Shown piece after piece: positions 36,159 through 49,410 of a stretch of 64,000 bases of DNA. Position 1 is the first letter of the stretch. Each line of letters starts with the position of its first letter. Under the pieces are notes generated by a model. That model did not search any database. It had not been told where the DNA came from and saw only the letters and a list, made by a program, of their open reading frames with translations. The stretch is from positions 806,001 to 870,000 of the forward strand of contig JAZKJV010000390.1 in NCBI GenBank assembly GCA_037367405.1. The letters are read 5' to 3'. The translations under genes and the position numbers were made by a program. This DNA comes from Ottelia alismoides. Its lineage: Eukaryota > Streptophyta > Magnoliopsida > Alismatales > Hydrocharitaceae.

Positions 36159-38803
36159 TGTTGGACATGCAAGCCCACAGCGAGCCATTATGCAATACAT
36201 GTTATTGCGAATATCATTCCCTGATCTGAAATAAAGAATGAATAATTTGCATAATAGGTCCCTCAGTACAATTAGGGTTATGTACCATGGCCATCTTAAT
36301 GATCATACAGTTGTTGATTCAATTATTGAATCATAGAGACTGGTGCTTAGATGAATATCTAATGAGTTAGATTGAGGACTCGTCAAGCACCGTCAAATGA
36401 TTATTAAGAGACGATCTCCAGCCAGAGTAGGAGATGGCAATCCTATCTCAGTTAGGCTGATATCTGACCGACCTCTTGATGCAGGTCCTCTGCATAGGAA
36501 TAGAGATTCGGAGGTGTCAGATTAGTTAGGTCAAAGAGTTGACTTAATGAGATTGAGATAACCAAAGTCCTATATCGTATGCTGTCACGATACGGGCACA
36601 CATCCTCTGACCGGAGACAGATGTGTTACTATATGTCTGAGTATGTACATTTGGCAGACCAATAGGTTGATGACCTAATCAAGGTCTATACACCGGCGCG
36701 CTGGTGTGCATATAAGGGCATATGAGTAATACGATCTCTCAAAGGGATCATACAGGTTCAGTTACTGAACCGGAAGACATGAGCTCACTCATGAGATATT
36801 GGGAAGAATCAAATTCCATGCGCATGGTCGTCTCGCTTTGAAAGTTTGACTGAATTTGTAGGTTTGATATATACTTTTGGAAAGTATATGATCAAGACCT
36901 AGGTATGATATATGCTTTTGGAAAGTATATGATCGATACCGACTCCCAATGATCGAATGAGAAACTTACTTATAAAACCATGAAGTAGACAGTGTAAAGT
37001 TGATCAAAAACTTCGGGTTTATTCTGAGTCTTCAAGTATGCAGAATGCACAGGTATTAGGAATACCTGAGGGTGATGTGATCATAAACGATTGTATAACC
37101 ATGACGCTTCCATTCCTAGGGAGTGATGAAACGTGTCTGGATTTTAGTGACTCCTCTCAATAGAGAAGTAATCTGATCTTAGTCCAAATGTTGAACATTG
37201 ATCTGAATGTGATTCAGATGCAATGAGAAGATTAGATTGCGGACTTGATTTAATCAAGCATCTATGGGAGGCCCACGATCTGGATTTGAGATATGATCTC
37301 AATATCCATGTCACTATACGTGGAATAATACAATCGCCCTGTCCTTATCTCCAAGTATCTGCGGAGAAAGCGCATTATCCTTGAAAGAGTTCATGGATAA
37401 TTCTATTGTTGATATATGTATCCGAGCATTGAGAAAAAGGATGATTAAATGTGATTTAATTATCATGAATAATATGAATTTGATTCATATTATAAAGAGA
37501 GTTACCTGAGATAATTAAATGTGATTTAATTATCAAAGATGTAAATAATGTGAATGTGATTCATATTATTTGAGAACATGAGAATAAAGATCCAAGATGA
37601 TTAAATGTGATTTAATTATCATGGATATGAATAATGTGGATAGCAATATCCATATTAGTCATATATATTATAAATGTGATTTCTAATATATAAGAGAGAG
37701 ATATTTGTAATTTACATTTGTTAATTAAATGTTAATGTGAATTGGATTCACATTGGATATTGAATTGAAAATGTAATTTACATTTTGTTTTGGGTTGTGG
37801 ATATGATTCACAAATTTTTCAATGGCAAGATTGCAATGTCTACAAAATAATTGTGAATTATTTTTGTAGAAAAAATTTGCAACAAAAGTTGTTGCAAATA
37901 ATGGAGATTATATAAAAGATAAAATAGCCACCTTCCTAATGGAGGAGGGTGGACGGCCACCATTCCCATTAAGAAAGGGAGGCCGCCCCCCCTCTTCACA
38001 TGGAAGGAGGCTTTCTCTCTTCCATTATCTCCATGTATTGATGATTTAATTTTGTGATTAAATTGTGTTGATTTATCAACATATATTTAATTCAAATTAA
38101 ATTAATTGTTGTTGGTTTTACCAACACAAATCTTAGCCATTAAAAGAAACACAATCAATGAGAGCCATTGGATTTGTGTTGTCCCATGGATTGAGATCCA
38201 TGGATCCCAAAACCCTATAAAAGGAGAGGCACCCCATTGCTCTTCTTTACACATAATGCTTGAGAAGCATCTCTCTCTCTCTCTCTCTTTCTCTCTAGAC
38301 GTCAGCCCTCTCTCTCCCTCTCATGGCCGTCCACCATGGATGCCATGGAGAGGTTCTCCATCGCCGTAGCATCGTCGTTATGCTGCCCGATCGTCTGCTC
38401 GTGGATCTCCGTCTTCTTTGGTGCGCCTCGCTCGTGAAGAAGACGACGGATTTCGTGTGTCGAGATCAGAAGATCCGCCACTTGGATCATCAACATGGAT
38501 TACGAGAAGCATGCGGTTCATCCCCGCGCTCGTAAGCGTCTCCTCCGTCGGATCGGACTTGAGACAGGAAGTCTCTTCGTTTAGAGACTTGATCGCAACC
38601 ACGCTTAAAGAGGTAATCCTATTACTTATTTGTGGTTTAGACGAAATGATCCAAGAAGTGTTCTTGGATCATGTGGTTTCGTCGTAAGATTTTTTTTTAA
38701 ATTCCGCTGCATCGAGCAACTAGTGCGACTAGTCGCTCCTCGTCGTATTCGATACGACGCTCACGCTTCCGTGATGCGCTTGAGTATCTAACCATATCCT
38801 TCA
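36159..38803 (+). repeat. 5' LTR of the 10.6-kb element
   Basis: Starts TGTTGGACATGC and ends atatccttca. It contains a TATA box (TATAAAAG at 38216-38223) followed by a CT-rich leader and atggccgtccaccatgg, consistent with promoter and transcript start. Three copies of ttaaatgtgatttaat, itself near-palindromic, lie at about 37443, 37511 and 37599. The CT microsatellite is six bases longer than in the partner LTR. Confidence 0.95.
38216..38223 (+). promoter_or_regulatory. LTR TATA box
   Basis: TATAAAAG, with a CT-rich stretch starting about 50 bases downstream. The same box is at 46166-46173 in the right LTR. It probably directs transcription of the element from the 5' LTR. Confidence 0.6.
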
Positions 38804-38805
38804 AG

Positions 38806-38821
38806 TGGTATCAGAGCCAGG
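38806..38821 (+). promoter_or_regulatory. Primer binding site (initiator tRNA-Met type)
   Basis: TGGTATCAGAGCCAGG, two bases after the end of the left LTR. Complementary to the 3' end of initiator tRNA-Met, as in most plant copia elements. Confidence 0.92.
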
Positions 38822-41099
38822 TTGATGGTTTCGAATATGATTCGCTAACCGAGGACGACTTGGGTTCGTTAAGGTCGCGAAAGTTTTTATCGTATTTGAT
38901 TTCGCAGATCTGTTTAGTGTAATTTTTCGGCCATGTTTAAATTATTTAAACACGAAAATAGCACTTGGATTTTGTTCCCCATTAAATAAGGAAACCATAG
39001 GATCTGAGTTTGCGTAAATCGGATTTTGTATGCTCTAGATATGGTAGTTTTAATGAACATGTATTCACTGTTACGGGAACTGCGAATCTTAACGTAATTA
39101 AAGAGTTAATTACTGTTTAGAGACGCCTCGAAATGCATGCAAATCCCATAGATTCTGTTGTAAATCAAATTAGCAAACTTTGGAAACTGACTTTGCTTAA
39201 TTTGGATTTAAATTGATTGAGATATGCTAATTTTAGTAAGTAGGGGTCACTGCTGAAATTACTTTCCTAATCAAGAACCATGTGACTGTCAATTAGTGAA
39301 ATTAATTGTTAATTTCATGAAATAATTATGGAAAATATTTGAAAAATATTAGAAGATGATTATTTCCTTAATTGACTTGGCCTCAATCAATTAATTGATT
39401 AGATTTGATCTAAATCATAATTAGAAACACAATCATCAAACTCCTTGCTTTAATAGGATTGGGAATTTGTCTAGCAAATTTCCTTATAATCAAAATTATT
39501 TTGATTAATATATGGTATAATTTCGATTGAATAACCGATGATCATCTCAAGTACAAATTAATCAATTTGGCATTATCCTTTACCGATGCGGATATGGTGT
39601 CTAGTCGGGGATCGCTGGGGTAGCGGGTTGCAACGTATGCGGTCCGTCCCACTCCCGCCGGTACTGACCATGACAGCGGGTAGGGCCGGGATAATGTCCA
39701 AGGGATTAAGTTGTATTTTTCTAATTATTAAAATACGAATTAATACGTATTTTGAGATAATACCATATTTTCAAGTAAAATCAAGTTTGTTGATTGAATT
39801 GGATTGAAAAATTAATTTAATATGATTAAGTTAATTATATCCAATTAAGAACACTCTATTATGAATAGAGTTATTATTTCCCTTGGAAGAATTAATCGTA
39901 ATGAATGTGATTCATAATGATTAATTATAATTTGAATATGATATGGAGGATCACATAAGTGACATCCATGGTCTCCCGTCAAGGCGAATGGTTCCGTCGC
40001 AAAGGATTGTATATAGGAGACGCCTGTCCGAAGTGACAGCTCCTATATGCAAGCGCATCTGGATCAGGCTCTTTGCTTCTCGAAAGAGTAAGGCCGTATG
40101 CGTAGTGACCCCAATATTGGATCCTCATATTATTGGGGCGATATTGGATTGCGCATAGCGAGTTCTATTCCTGTTGACGGTTGGTTCAATTAATGACGGG
40201 TCAACATCACCTTAGGGGTGGTGGGCCCGGGTATTAAAGACCGAATTGGGAGATGCAAGTTGGACTTGCAAGGCGGAATGTGTTCCCGCTTCTTTTTATC
40301 CGAGTTGCAGTTTCTCATATTATTGGGATGTAACAAAGATAAGGAAGGAGATCCCAGATCTTGCTGAGATATGATGGTAAGTATATCTCTTACATTGAAA
40401 GTGATTAAGGGAATGAACTTTCAGTGTTGACATGGTAAGAAAACTTTGATATAAAAATTCCTAAATCAAAGTAAATTAAATATTTATATATATTTATGCA
40501 AATTTCTTATTTCAGATAATCCTTCATTAAACCCACTCAATATTATACTCAATAATAACCAGTAAAATATCATGGATTGGACCCTTTGATCCAGATATTG
40601 TACTTGCAATTGGACACATAATGTATGTGATTGCAATGTGCAAGTTTCCTAATAATAATGAGGAATGATAGTTAAATAAGACAATAGGACTAAAACCCTA
40701 GGGTTTGTATGGCTCTATAAGTCTTGATCTCATCGAATGTACTTTGGAAGTGACATGTCGATGATGATCGTAATTATCAAATAATCCTTATAAAATCAAT
40801 AAAGATATTATGGCATATATATGTGCTCTTTACATTTAATCATGAATGACATGGTTCTCTGCATCATGTAAAATGGTAGCTCTATAAGAGATGATGTATT
40901 CAAATTGTTTGAATACCTACCTGAACCTATGTTTTAAGAGTTTAGATAGATGTAGATGATGAGTGTCATCATTCTACTGTCTATACTCTAGTCATTCATT
41001 AAGCTTCATTATATTCATATATGAATTGAGTGAAGCATGTATAAATATCGAAATGCTCTTACATTAAATTCTTTTAAATTTAACATAAGAGGTCCTTAA

Positions 41100-44090
41100 T
41101 CTTAAGCAATGGTTGTTTATAGATAAAGAGAGCGCAGTGGGAGCATGGGTTGGACCCAAGCAAGAAGTATAATCAAAGAGTTGACTGTACTTCTGCGACT
41201 TCCATATGACATCCAAAGAGTTGGATGAATGCCAATACTGCAATATGTTGATGTGTTGATAGTATGAATATCAAATCTAACTAGAATCCTTAGAGAAGGA
41301 ATCAGATAGCACATCAGATTAATCTACATATAATCATTGATATTGACTTACTTATTTGATAAGATAAAGTCTAATAATTCTATCTCAATCTTCTAATGAC
41401 ACTTGTAATTGGTTGCATATGTATTAGAATATTAGAAATTTGATCTTAAGGTTTATTGGTCATCCATGTTGAAAGTGATGCAAGTGTTGCAACAATTTCC
41501 ATTGGATCAATAAACTTTATATTTTCAGTGGGAGCCCTTAGTCTTAGAGAATGTCTCTATGACCTAGATATTAGAATACACTCATTGTTTATTTCTAATT
41601 GTTGGATATAAACATGAATTCTGTAATAAATCTATCATAAAGAGTTATGATGGAGATATTTCAGATAATAATCTAAAATCTAGTGGACTCTATTAAATTA
41701 GAAAATTAATGAATAGTTCATTAAGATTTCTAATACTGAAAATTAAACCTTTAGAAATCAATAGGAGGATAAAGATCATTTGACAATGATCTGGCATCAA
41801 GTTTTTGACACATGTCTGTTGATGAGATCAATGGACTAGTAAGACATGAAACTTTAGATTGTCTAAAGATTCAAATCTCACATACTTGTGAATATTATAT
41901 TCAAAGTAAAATGTCCAATACACCCTTCCTTGGGAAAGGAGTAAGATGTCAAGGTATTCATGATCTCATACATATTGATGTATGCAGATCATCTATATCA
42001 TAGTAAATATTATGGATATGTGATATATGTTAATGATTATGTATGATATGAGATTTCTTCTCTTCACTTAGAAAACTTTGAAATGTTCAAAGATTTCACA
42101 ATTTTGGTTTAGAACCAAAGTTTGAAGGAAGATGAAATGAATTTGATCTAACCAAGGTAGCCTGTACCTATTAGATGAATTCAAGATATACCTTATGGAG
42201 ATATGAATATCATTCCTATCTCAATCCTCCTAATGAACCTGAACTCAATGGAGTTGTAGGGAGATACAATTGATCATGTGTGACATGATTTAATTAATGA
42301 TTAATCCTAAGCATAATTATCTCTTAGTTTCCAAGGTATATATGTAGTAGAGACTACATTATATACTTAATAAGGTTTCATGCATGTAAGCTGGAATCTA
42401 GCACTAGAGAGTGCTACTTCATTAGGAAAATAAAGGATGGTATTGTATACCTACTTTATGACCTTGAGATTCTTAAAAGATCTCATACCTGAGAATGTGA
42501 TTCTTAGAGGATGACTCTCTTAAGAATCAAGATAAAATGAAGTAAAGGAATTCATTTAATCTTGAGAAGATAATGAGGCTCCTGAAATCAGAAACTAAAA
42601 GAATAATTGAAGATGAAACACTAATACTTCTTCAAATAAGTTTGAGGATGTATTCCATGTGAAAATGATCGAACTTCATGTGATGAAGTTCCTGAGGATC
42701 ATGAAATGGAAAGATGGATGTTAGCAATAAAAAGTCTAATGTAGACTTCATATACAAGTGTTGTATATGGACCCTCGAGGATCCACCTATATGGGTAAGA
42801 CCCATTAAGGTGTAAATAGATCTTCAAGAGAAAGAGGGAACCTGATGAGAAGGTAGAGACCTTCAAAGCACGGTTCGTAGCCATGAGCTACACACCGAAG
42901 AGAAGATATCGCTTGCGATGAGATTTTCTCTCCAATGACCTTGCTTTAACCCATCAGAATATTGCTAACTATAGCTACACAACTTGACTATGACATCTTC
43001 ATGATGTGAGTCAAGATTGCATTCCTCTATGAATACCTCTCTTAGGATATTCATATGAAGTAGCCCCAGGGCTTCATGGTTGAGGAAAGAAAGGTGTGTA
43101 ATATAAAGAACTCCATCTTTGGACTCAAATAAGCTTCCTAGTTGGAACATAAGATATGATGAAATTATAAATGTTATGATTTCAGATAAAATCTTGATGA
43201 ACCATGTGAAGCTTAGTAGGAATGCCATTGTGTTCATCGTGCTAAATGTAGATAATATCCTAATCATTTGGAATGATCTAAGGATGATAATAATAAGTGT
43301 TTTATAATCTGGTTATCCCATACATTGAGATATGATCTCAAGGATACCTCTTAGATCTTAGTTTCTGAAGTCATTCATAAGCAAAGAGAAGAAGGTATTG
43401 GGATCAACACATTCGTAGTACACCTTGGTCTTATTTCATTTTCTGGAAAATTTCAAGAAAAGCTTCCTTCCCTTAAGATATGTTACTGACATATCTAAAG
43501 GTATAGCACCTCAAAGAGTTGAGGAAGTGAATGCTAGAACTGCTTGCACTTGTGTATCAGTTATGAGAAGCTGAGTGTATGCTAAATGTGTACAAGAGCC
43601 AGATGCCTGCCATGCAGTGGGAGTAGTAAACTGTTACTAATCCTACTGTGGAGATAAAACACTTGATTGCAGTAATAACAAAATCTTCATATATGATAAG
43701 ATTTTTTAGATAGTGATCTCAAAGTCTTATCTTCAAATACTTAAGACTTTATAGATAATGATCTAAAAGGTCTTAACTTTGGATACCTCTAGAGATAGTG
43801 ATCTCCAGGGATAAAGGTATTCTGATAAGGATTATGGAAATGCTGGTTATAACAATTTAAAAAGATGTAATGTCAAGGACACTATGACCGACAAAATTGA
43901 GTATTGGTTGCATAAGATGCAACATTCACATTGGATGCGAGCACTGCTACTAGGGGATATGCAAGTGCCGTAAAAGGACTTGGCATAGTCTCTTGGGAAC
44001 AGAGTGACTGATCAACTTACCTAGCTATTTTCTAAATAGCCTATGATTGTCACATGAGTGTGGGTTTAAATGATTAGTCCATTAATGGTC
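41100..44090 (+). pseudogene. Decayed copia pol inside the 10.6-kb element
   Basis: Plus-strand remnants in pol order: RHETLDCLKIQISHTCEYY then KMSNTPFLGKG...LIHIDVCR (pre-integrase and integrase start) at 41836-41990; an RT piece with FSPMTLL...YDIFMM then PQGFMVEE at about 42920-43090; VFIVLNVDNILIIWND (the YVDD block, here NVDN) near 43230-43275; and RNase H-like text to about 44060. Every block is broken by stops and frameshifts, and catalytic residues are lost. The preceding 38822-41100 should correspond to leader and gag but is not recognisable. Confidence 0.8.
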
Positions 44091-44098
44091 CTTTAGGC

Positions 44099-44109
44099 TA
44101 GTGGGAGAT
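44099..44109 (+). other. Polypurine tract of the 10.6-kb element
   Basis: The string tagtgggagat lies immediately before the right LTR, the usual form and position for a copia polypurine tract. Confidence 0.8.
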
Positions 44110-46747
44110 TATTGGACATGCGAGCCCACGGCGAGCCATTATGCAATAAATGTTATTGCGAATATCATTCCCTGATCTGAAATGAAGAATGAATAATTTA
44201 CATAATAGGTCCCTTAGTACAATTAAGGTTATGTACCATGGCCATCTTAATGATCATACAATTGTTGATTCAATTATTGAATCATAGAGGCTGGTGCTTA
44301 GATGAATATCTAATGAGTTAGATTGATGACTCGTCAAGCACCGTCAAATGATTATTAAGAGATGATCTCCAGCCAGAGTAGGAGATGGCAATCCTATCTC
44401 AGTTAGGCTGATATCTGACCGACCTCTTGATGCAGGTCCTCTACATAGGAATAGAGATTCGGAGGTGTCAGATTAGTTAGGTCAAAGAGTTGACTTAATG
44501 AGATCGAGATAACCAAAGTCCTATATCGTATGCTGTCACGATACAGGCACACATCCTCTGACCGGAGACAGATGTGTTACTATATGTCTGAGTATGTACA
44601 TTTGGCAGACCAATAGATTGATGACCTAATCAAGGTCTATACACCGGCGCGCTGGTGTGCATATAAGGGCATATGAGTAATACGATCTCTCAAAGGGATC
44701 ATACATGTTCAGTTACTGAACCAGAAGACATGAGCTCACTCATGAGATATTGGGAAGAATCAAATTCCATGCGCATGATCGTCTCGCTTTGAAAGCTTGA
44801 CTGAATTTGTAGGTTTGATATATACTTTTGGAAAGTATATGATCAAAACCTAGGTATGATATATGCTTTTGGAAAGTATATGATTGCTACCGACTCCCAA
44901 TGATCGAATGAGAAACTTACTTATAAAATCATGAAGTAGACAGTGTAAAGTTGATCAAAAACTTCGGGTTTATTCTGAGTCTTCCAGTATGCAGGATGTA
45001 CATGTATTAGGAATACATGAGGGTGATGTGATCATAAACGATTGTATAACCATGACGCTTCCATTCCTAGGGAGTGATGAAACGGGTCTGGATTTTAGTG
45101 ACTCCTCTCAATAGAGAAGTAATCTGATCTTAGTCCAAATGTTGGACATTGATCTGAATGTGATTCAGATGCAATGAGAAGATTAGATTGTGGACTTGAT
45201 TAATCAAGCATCTATGGGAGGCCCGCGATCTGGATTTGAGATATGATCTCAATATCCATGTCACTATACGTGGAACAATACAATCGCTATGTCCTTATCT
45301 CCAAGTATCTGCGGAGAAAGCGCATTATCCTTGAAAGAGTTCATGGATAATTCTATTGTTGATATATGTATCCGAGCATTGAGAAAAAGGATGATTAAAT
45401 GTGATTTAATTATCATGAATAATATGAATTTGATTCATATTATAAAGAGAGTTATCTGAGATAATTAAATGTGATTTAATTATCAAAGATGTAAATAATG
45501 TGAATGTGATTCATATTATTTGAGAACGGGAGAATAAAGATCCAAGATGATTAAATGTGATTTAATTATCATGGATATGAATAATGTGGATAGCAATATC
45601 CATATTAGTCATATATATTATAAATGTGATTTATAATATATAAGAGAGAGATATTTGTAATTTACATTTGTTAATTAAATGTTAACATGAATTGGATTCA
45701 CATTGGATATTGAATTGAAAATGTAATTTACATTTTGTTTTGGGTTGTGGATATGATTCACAAATTTTTCAATGGCAAGATTGCAATGTCTACAAAATAA
45801 TTGTGAATTATTTTTGTAGAAAAAATTTGCAACAAAAGTTGTTGCAAATAATGGAGATTATATAAAAGATAAAATAGCCACCTTCCTAATGGAGGAGGGT
45901 GGACGACCACCACTCCCATTAGGAAAGGGAGGCCGTCCCCCCTCTCCACATGGAAGGAGGCTTTCTCTCTTCCATTATCTCCATGTATTGATGATTTAAT
46001 TTTGTGATTAAATTGTGTTGATTTATCAACATATATTTAATTCAAATTAAATTAATTGTTGTTGGTTTTACCAACACAAATCTTAGCCATTAAAAGAAAC
46101 ACAATCAATGAGAGCCATTGGATTTGTGTTGTCCCATGGATTGAGATCCATGGATCCCAAAACCCTATAAAAGGAGAGGCACCCCATTGCTCTTCTTTAA
46201 ACATAATGCTTGAGAAGCATCTCTCTCTCTCTTTCTCTCTAGACGTCAGCCCTCTCTCTCCCTCTCATGGCCGTCCACCATGGATGCCATGGAGAGGTTC
46301 TCCATCGTCGTAGCATCGTCGTTATGCTGCCCGATCGTCTGCTCGTGGATCTCCGTCTCCTTCGGTGTGCCTCGTTCGTGAAGAAGACGACGGATCTCGT
46401 GTGTCGAGATCAGGAGATCCGCCGCTTGGATCATCAACATGGATTGCGAGAAGCACGCGGTTCATCCCCGCGCTCGCAAGCGTCTCCTCCGTCGGATCGG
46501 ACTTGAGACAGGAGGTCTCTTCGTTTAGAGACTTGATCGCAACCACGCTTCAAGAGGTAATCCTATTACTTGTTTGTGGTTTAGACGAAACGATCCGAGA
46601 AGTGTTCTTGGATCATGTGGTTTTGTCGTAAGAAATTTTTTTAAATTCCGCTGCATCGAGCAACTAGTGCGACTAGTCGCTCCTCGTTGTATTCGATACG
46701 ACGCTCACGCTTCCATGATGCGCTTGAGGATCTAACCATATCCTTCA
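44110..46747 (+). repeat. 3' LTR of the 10.6-kb element
   Basis: Nearly identical to 36159-38803. Its first two bases are TA rather than TG, a point change at the terminus needed for integration. It retains the TATA box at 46166-46173 and ends atatccttca before the agtac duplication. Confidence 0.95.
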
Positions 46748-48884
46748 AGTACGTGGTGGATTTGAGGTGTTAGGGATGAATTTAGGAGGGAAACTTGAGA
46801 GGGGAGTGATAGCATTTGTGATTTCCACATTAGAAGTTTCTTTTCAAACTTCTCGATGACCTGGGTCCACTCTATTTTTGAGAGCGGTTTGGGAGAAAGG
46901 AGTAGTCCAAGGTAGGGGATTGGGAAGGTCTAAAGTAACCATTTTAGGATTGAGGAGGCTTGTAATGCTTCCTCGGAGGAGAGGTTGAGGGAATGTATGG
47001 TGGTTTTTTCATCGTTCACTGATAGTCCTTTGATCTCAGAGAATAAGTTTAGGGAAAATTTAAGGCATTTTAGTGCCTTACGTTCGTATTTTAGAAAAAA
47101 ATAAGGATGTCGTCTGCGAATATCATGCCGATGATGATAGCATTCTCGCTTGGGATTTGGAAGCCTTCAATAATGTTTGCTTTAACTAGCTTTTGGATTA
47201 TGCCGTCGAGGATGTTCATGGTGTTGATGAATAACAGGGGGAGAGAGGTTCTCCTTGTCTAACTCCTTGAGTGGGTTTGAAAAATCATGATGTGGAGTTG
47301 TTTATTTTAAGGGAGATGGCTGTGCTGTTTAGTAGGGTTGAGATCCAATTCACAAAAGTTATGGGGCAACTCAACAAGGAAAGGGTTTTAAATATGGTGC
47401 TCTAGTTTAGATAATCGACTGCCTTTTGGAGGTTGATTTTCAACACAATAGCTTTGGTTTTTGTTTTATGCTTGTGTGAGAGGATTTCATATGATACAAT
47501 GAAAGCATCCGAAGCGCTTCAACCTCTGAGGAACGCACATTAGGAAGGGTAGATAAGAGATTTTGGATATGATCCTCAGTAGAAGGCTTATAGCCAATTG
47601 GCCTATAGTTTCCAATATCCTGTAAATCCTTTCTTTTGAAGATTAGCGTAACTACCGAGTTGTTGAAGAATTTGATGTCCGATTCACAAAAGGAAGGTGA
47701 GAAGAGGTGATTCACCAAGTCCATGTAATCGTGTTTGATTATGGACCAATACTTCTTGAAGAATTCTGGGATGGCATGGGGATTTAAGGTCATTTAGTCC
47801 TTGAATCACTGCAAAGGTTTTGACTTTGGATATGGGTTCAATAAGGTCGAGCGGGTTTTCGATTTGGCATATGAGGGAGTTTTCTAGTCCAAATGGGAGA
47901 GGTGGGTTCAAGTCATATGTTGTGCAAAGTTTATGATAAAAGGCTGTGACAATTTATTATATCATTTGAGGTGTGTATGAAACCTTAGTTATCTTTGAGG
48001 GTTAAGATGGAGTTCTTACTTCAGCGCGCAGAAGCCATTGCTTGTAAAAACTTGGTGTTTTGATCCCCCTCGCATAGCTATCATACTTTGTCACGTTGGT
48101 TAAGTCTAATGTATTCATCATTGTTAAGAAGATCTAGTTCTCTATGAAGGTGGGTGGGTCTCTCTGGGATATTTTGGCTAGGGTTAGTAGTGGTGAGGGC
48201 ATCCAGGGTTCGGATTTGGGTGAGAATGGAAGTTGTGGTTGTATGAAATGGGGCAATGTTCTCTTTTTTCCGTTCGATAATGTCAAATTTTAACCTATTG
48301 ATTTAAGATGCTACATGTGGAATGGATTTAAGCCCGTGTAAGGGTGATTCCATGAGTTTTCTACTAGTGATGAGAATGAGGCTTTTTAAACCAGAAAGCC
48401 TCCATCTTAAATAATGGACGAACTGGCTTGAGAGAGAAGATGGTTGTGAGGAGGTGTTTATGGTCAGAGAAAGTCTTTTGGCAGTGCTAAGATTTTAGCT
48501 ATAGGAGAGGTGTCTAGGAGTGAGGGGGAGACGAGGACGCGGTCTAGCAGAGGCAAATTTTTATGGGTTGGGTCGATCCAAGTGAAGGAGGTGCTTGGGT
48601 CTTTAAGGTCAACTAGCCCTGAGTCTAGGCACCAGTCACTGAAGTGTATGGAGTGTGTTGATGGTGGACGTGGGCCGTGGGGAGGAGAATTCGGATTGGA
48701 ATAGGAAGATGTTGAAATCACCCGCCAAGATGAGCTTAATGTTATGTAGGTTGATGGACTCCAGTTAATCTAGGAAACCCGTTTTTTTTCTGGTGCATGG
48801 GTGGGGGCCATAAATATTAAAAAAGTAGAGAATTTTGCCACCTCAGATGTGTAGCAACCAGACAATGGTGTAATAATCTGGGGG
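46748..48884 (-). mobile_element. LINE, endonuclease and reverse transcriptase part (split copy)
   Basis: Minus-strand blocks in order: LILAGDFNIF near 48735 (endonuclease GDFN motif) and HFSDWCLDSGLVDLKDPSTS...LLDRVLVSP at 48520-48650 (endonuclease C-terminal half). The RT then follows with NNSVVTLIFKRKD...NYRPIGY at 47580-47690, VRQGEPLSPLLF at about 47235-47270, and IFADDILIFF at about 47098-47130, which has the catalytic FADD. Stops and frameshifts occur throughout. The frame continues on the far side of the 10.6-kb insertion at 36158. The 5' end is truncated near a MITE at 48885. Confidence 0.85.
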
Positions 48885-49085
48885 GGGGGCAGATTGTCTG
48901 CAGTACAACAGACTCTACAACAACTACCCGAACCGCTCGATCTTGATTGAGCGGTTCACACGAATTTGTACAGTAGGACCCACAAAAAAGTGTGAATTCA
49001 TACGAACAGCTCGATCATAATCGAGCGGTACCAAGGATTCACACTTTTACCATAGATGTCTGCAGTACTGCAGACGATCCTCACT
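48885..49085. mobile_element. MITE-like inverted-repeat element
   Basis: The left end gcagattgtctgcagtacaa and the right end read inward, ggatcgtctgcagtactgca, form inverted repeats of about 20 bp with a few mismatches. The interior repeats cgctcgatc...gatcgagcg in opposite orientations. A run of G flanks the left end. No clear target duplication; the superfamily is uncertain. Confidence 0.55.
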
Positions 49086-49189
49086 AAATAGTCCGAGCCA
49101 ATGCAGTGAGGCAGGAGTAAAGAAGGGGGTCCCAATCGGTAAGGATTGTTCTGGATTTTATAGTGGTCTTCGTACTTTTACTGCTAAAT

Positions 49190-49410
49190 GGTTGACTTCT
49201 CATGTACTATTATCTTTAGGAGCTCTTTTTTGGTTGATACCTTTTGCCCTCCCTTCTGTGGGATATGATTTTCTCTCTCGTATGATGTTACTAAACTCTA
49301 TCTTTTTTATTTGATGGATGACATGTTGATCGTTTTTTCTAAAAAAAATGAACTTAATAGAGAGGTGTTATCACATTTTATCAAATAAAACAATTATGTA
49401 TTACCTTTAT
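49190..49410 (+). pseudogene. Possible gypsy RT fragment
   Basis: The plus strand reads WLIPFALPSV...FLSRMM and, after a frameshift, YLMDDMLIVFSKKNELNRE. This parallels the gypsy RT run WLxxPFGLxNAPxxFxxxMN followed by YLDDILVFSK. It is short and broken, so the assignment is tentative. Confidence 0.35.

Larger units (their letters stand above)
36159..46747 (+). mobile_element. 10.6-kb copia-type LTR retrotransposon inserted in a LINE
   Basis: LTRs lie at 36159-38803 (2645 bp) and 44110-46747 (2638 bp), with the 5-bp target duplication agtac at 36154-36158 and 46748-46752. The PBS follows the left LTR and the polypurine tract precedes the right one, so the element is on the plus strand. The LTRs differ at about 70 positions by eye (about 97% identity). 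The interior (38804-44109) holds only decayed copia pol remnants riddled with stops, so this copy is non-autonomous. Confidence 0.95.

Noticed and set aside
38106..38687. Short frames in the LTRs (repeated at 46056-46631) as genes
   Set aside because: They lie in the leader part of the LTR, occur in both copies with indels and substitutions, and have no domain.
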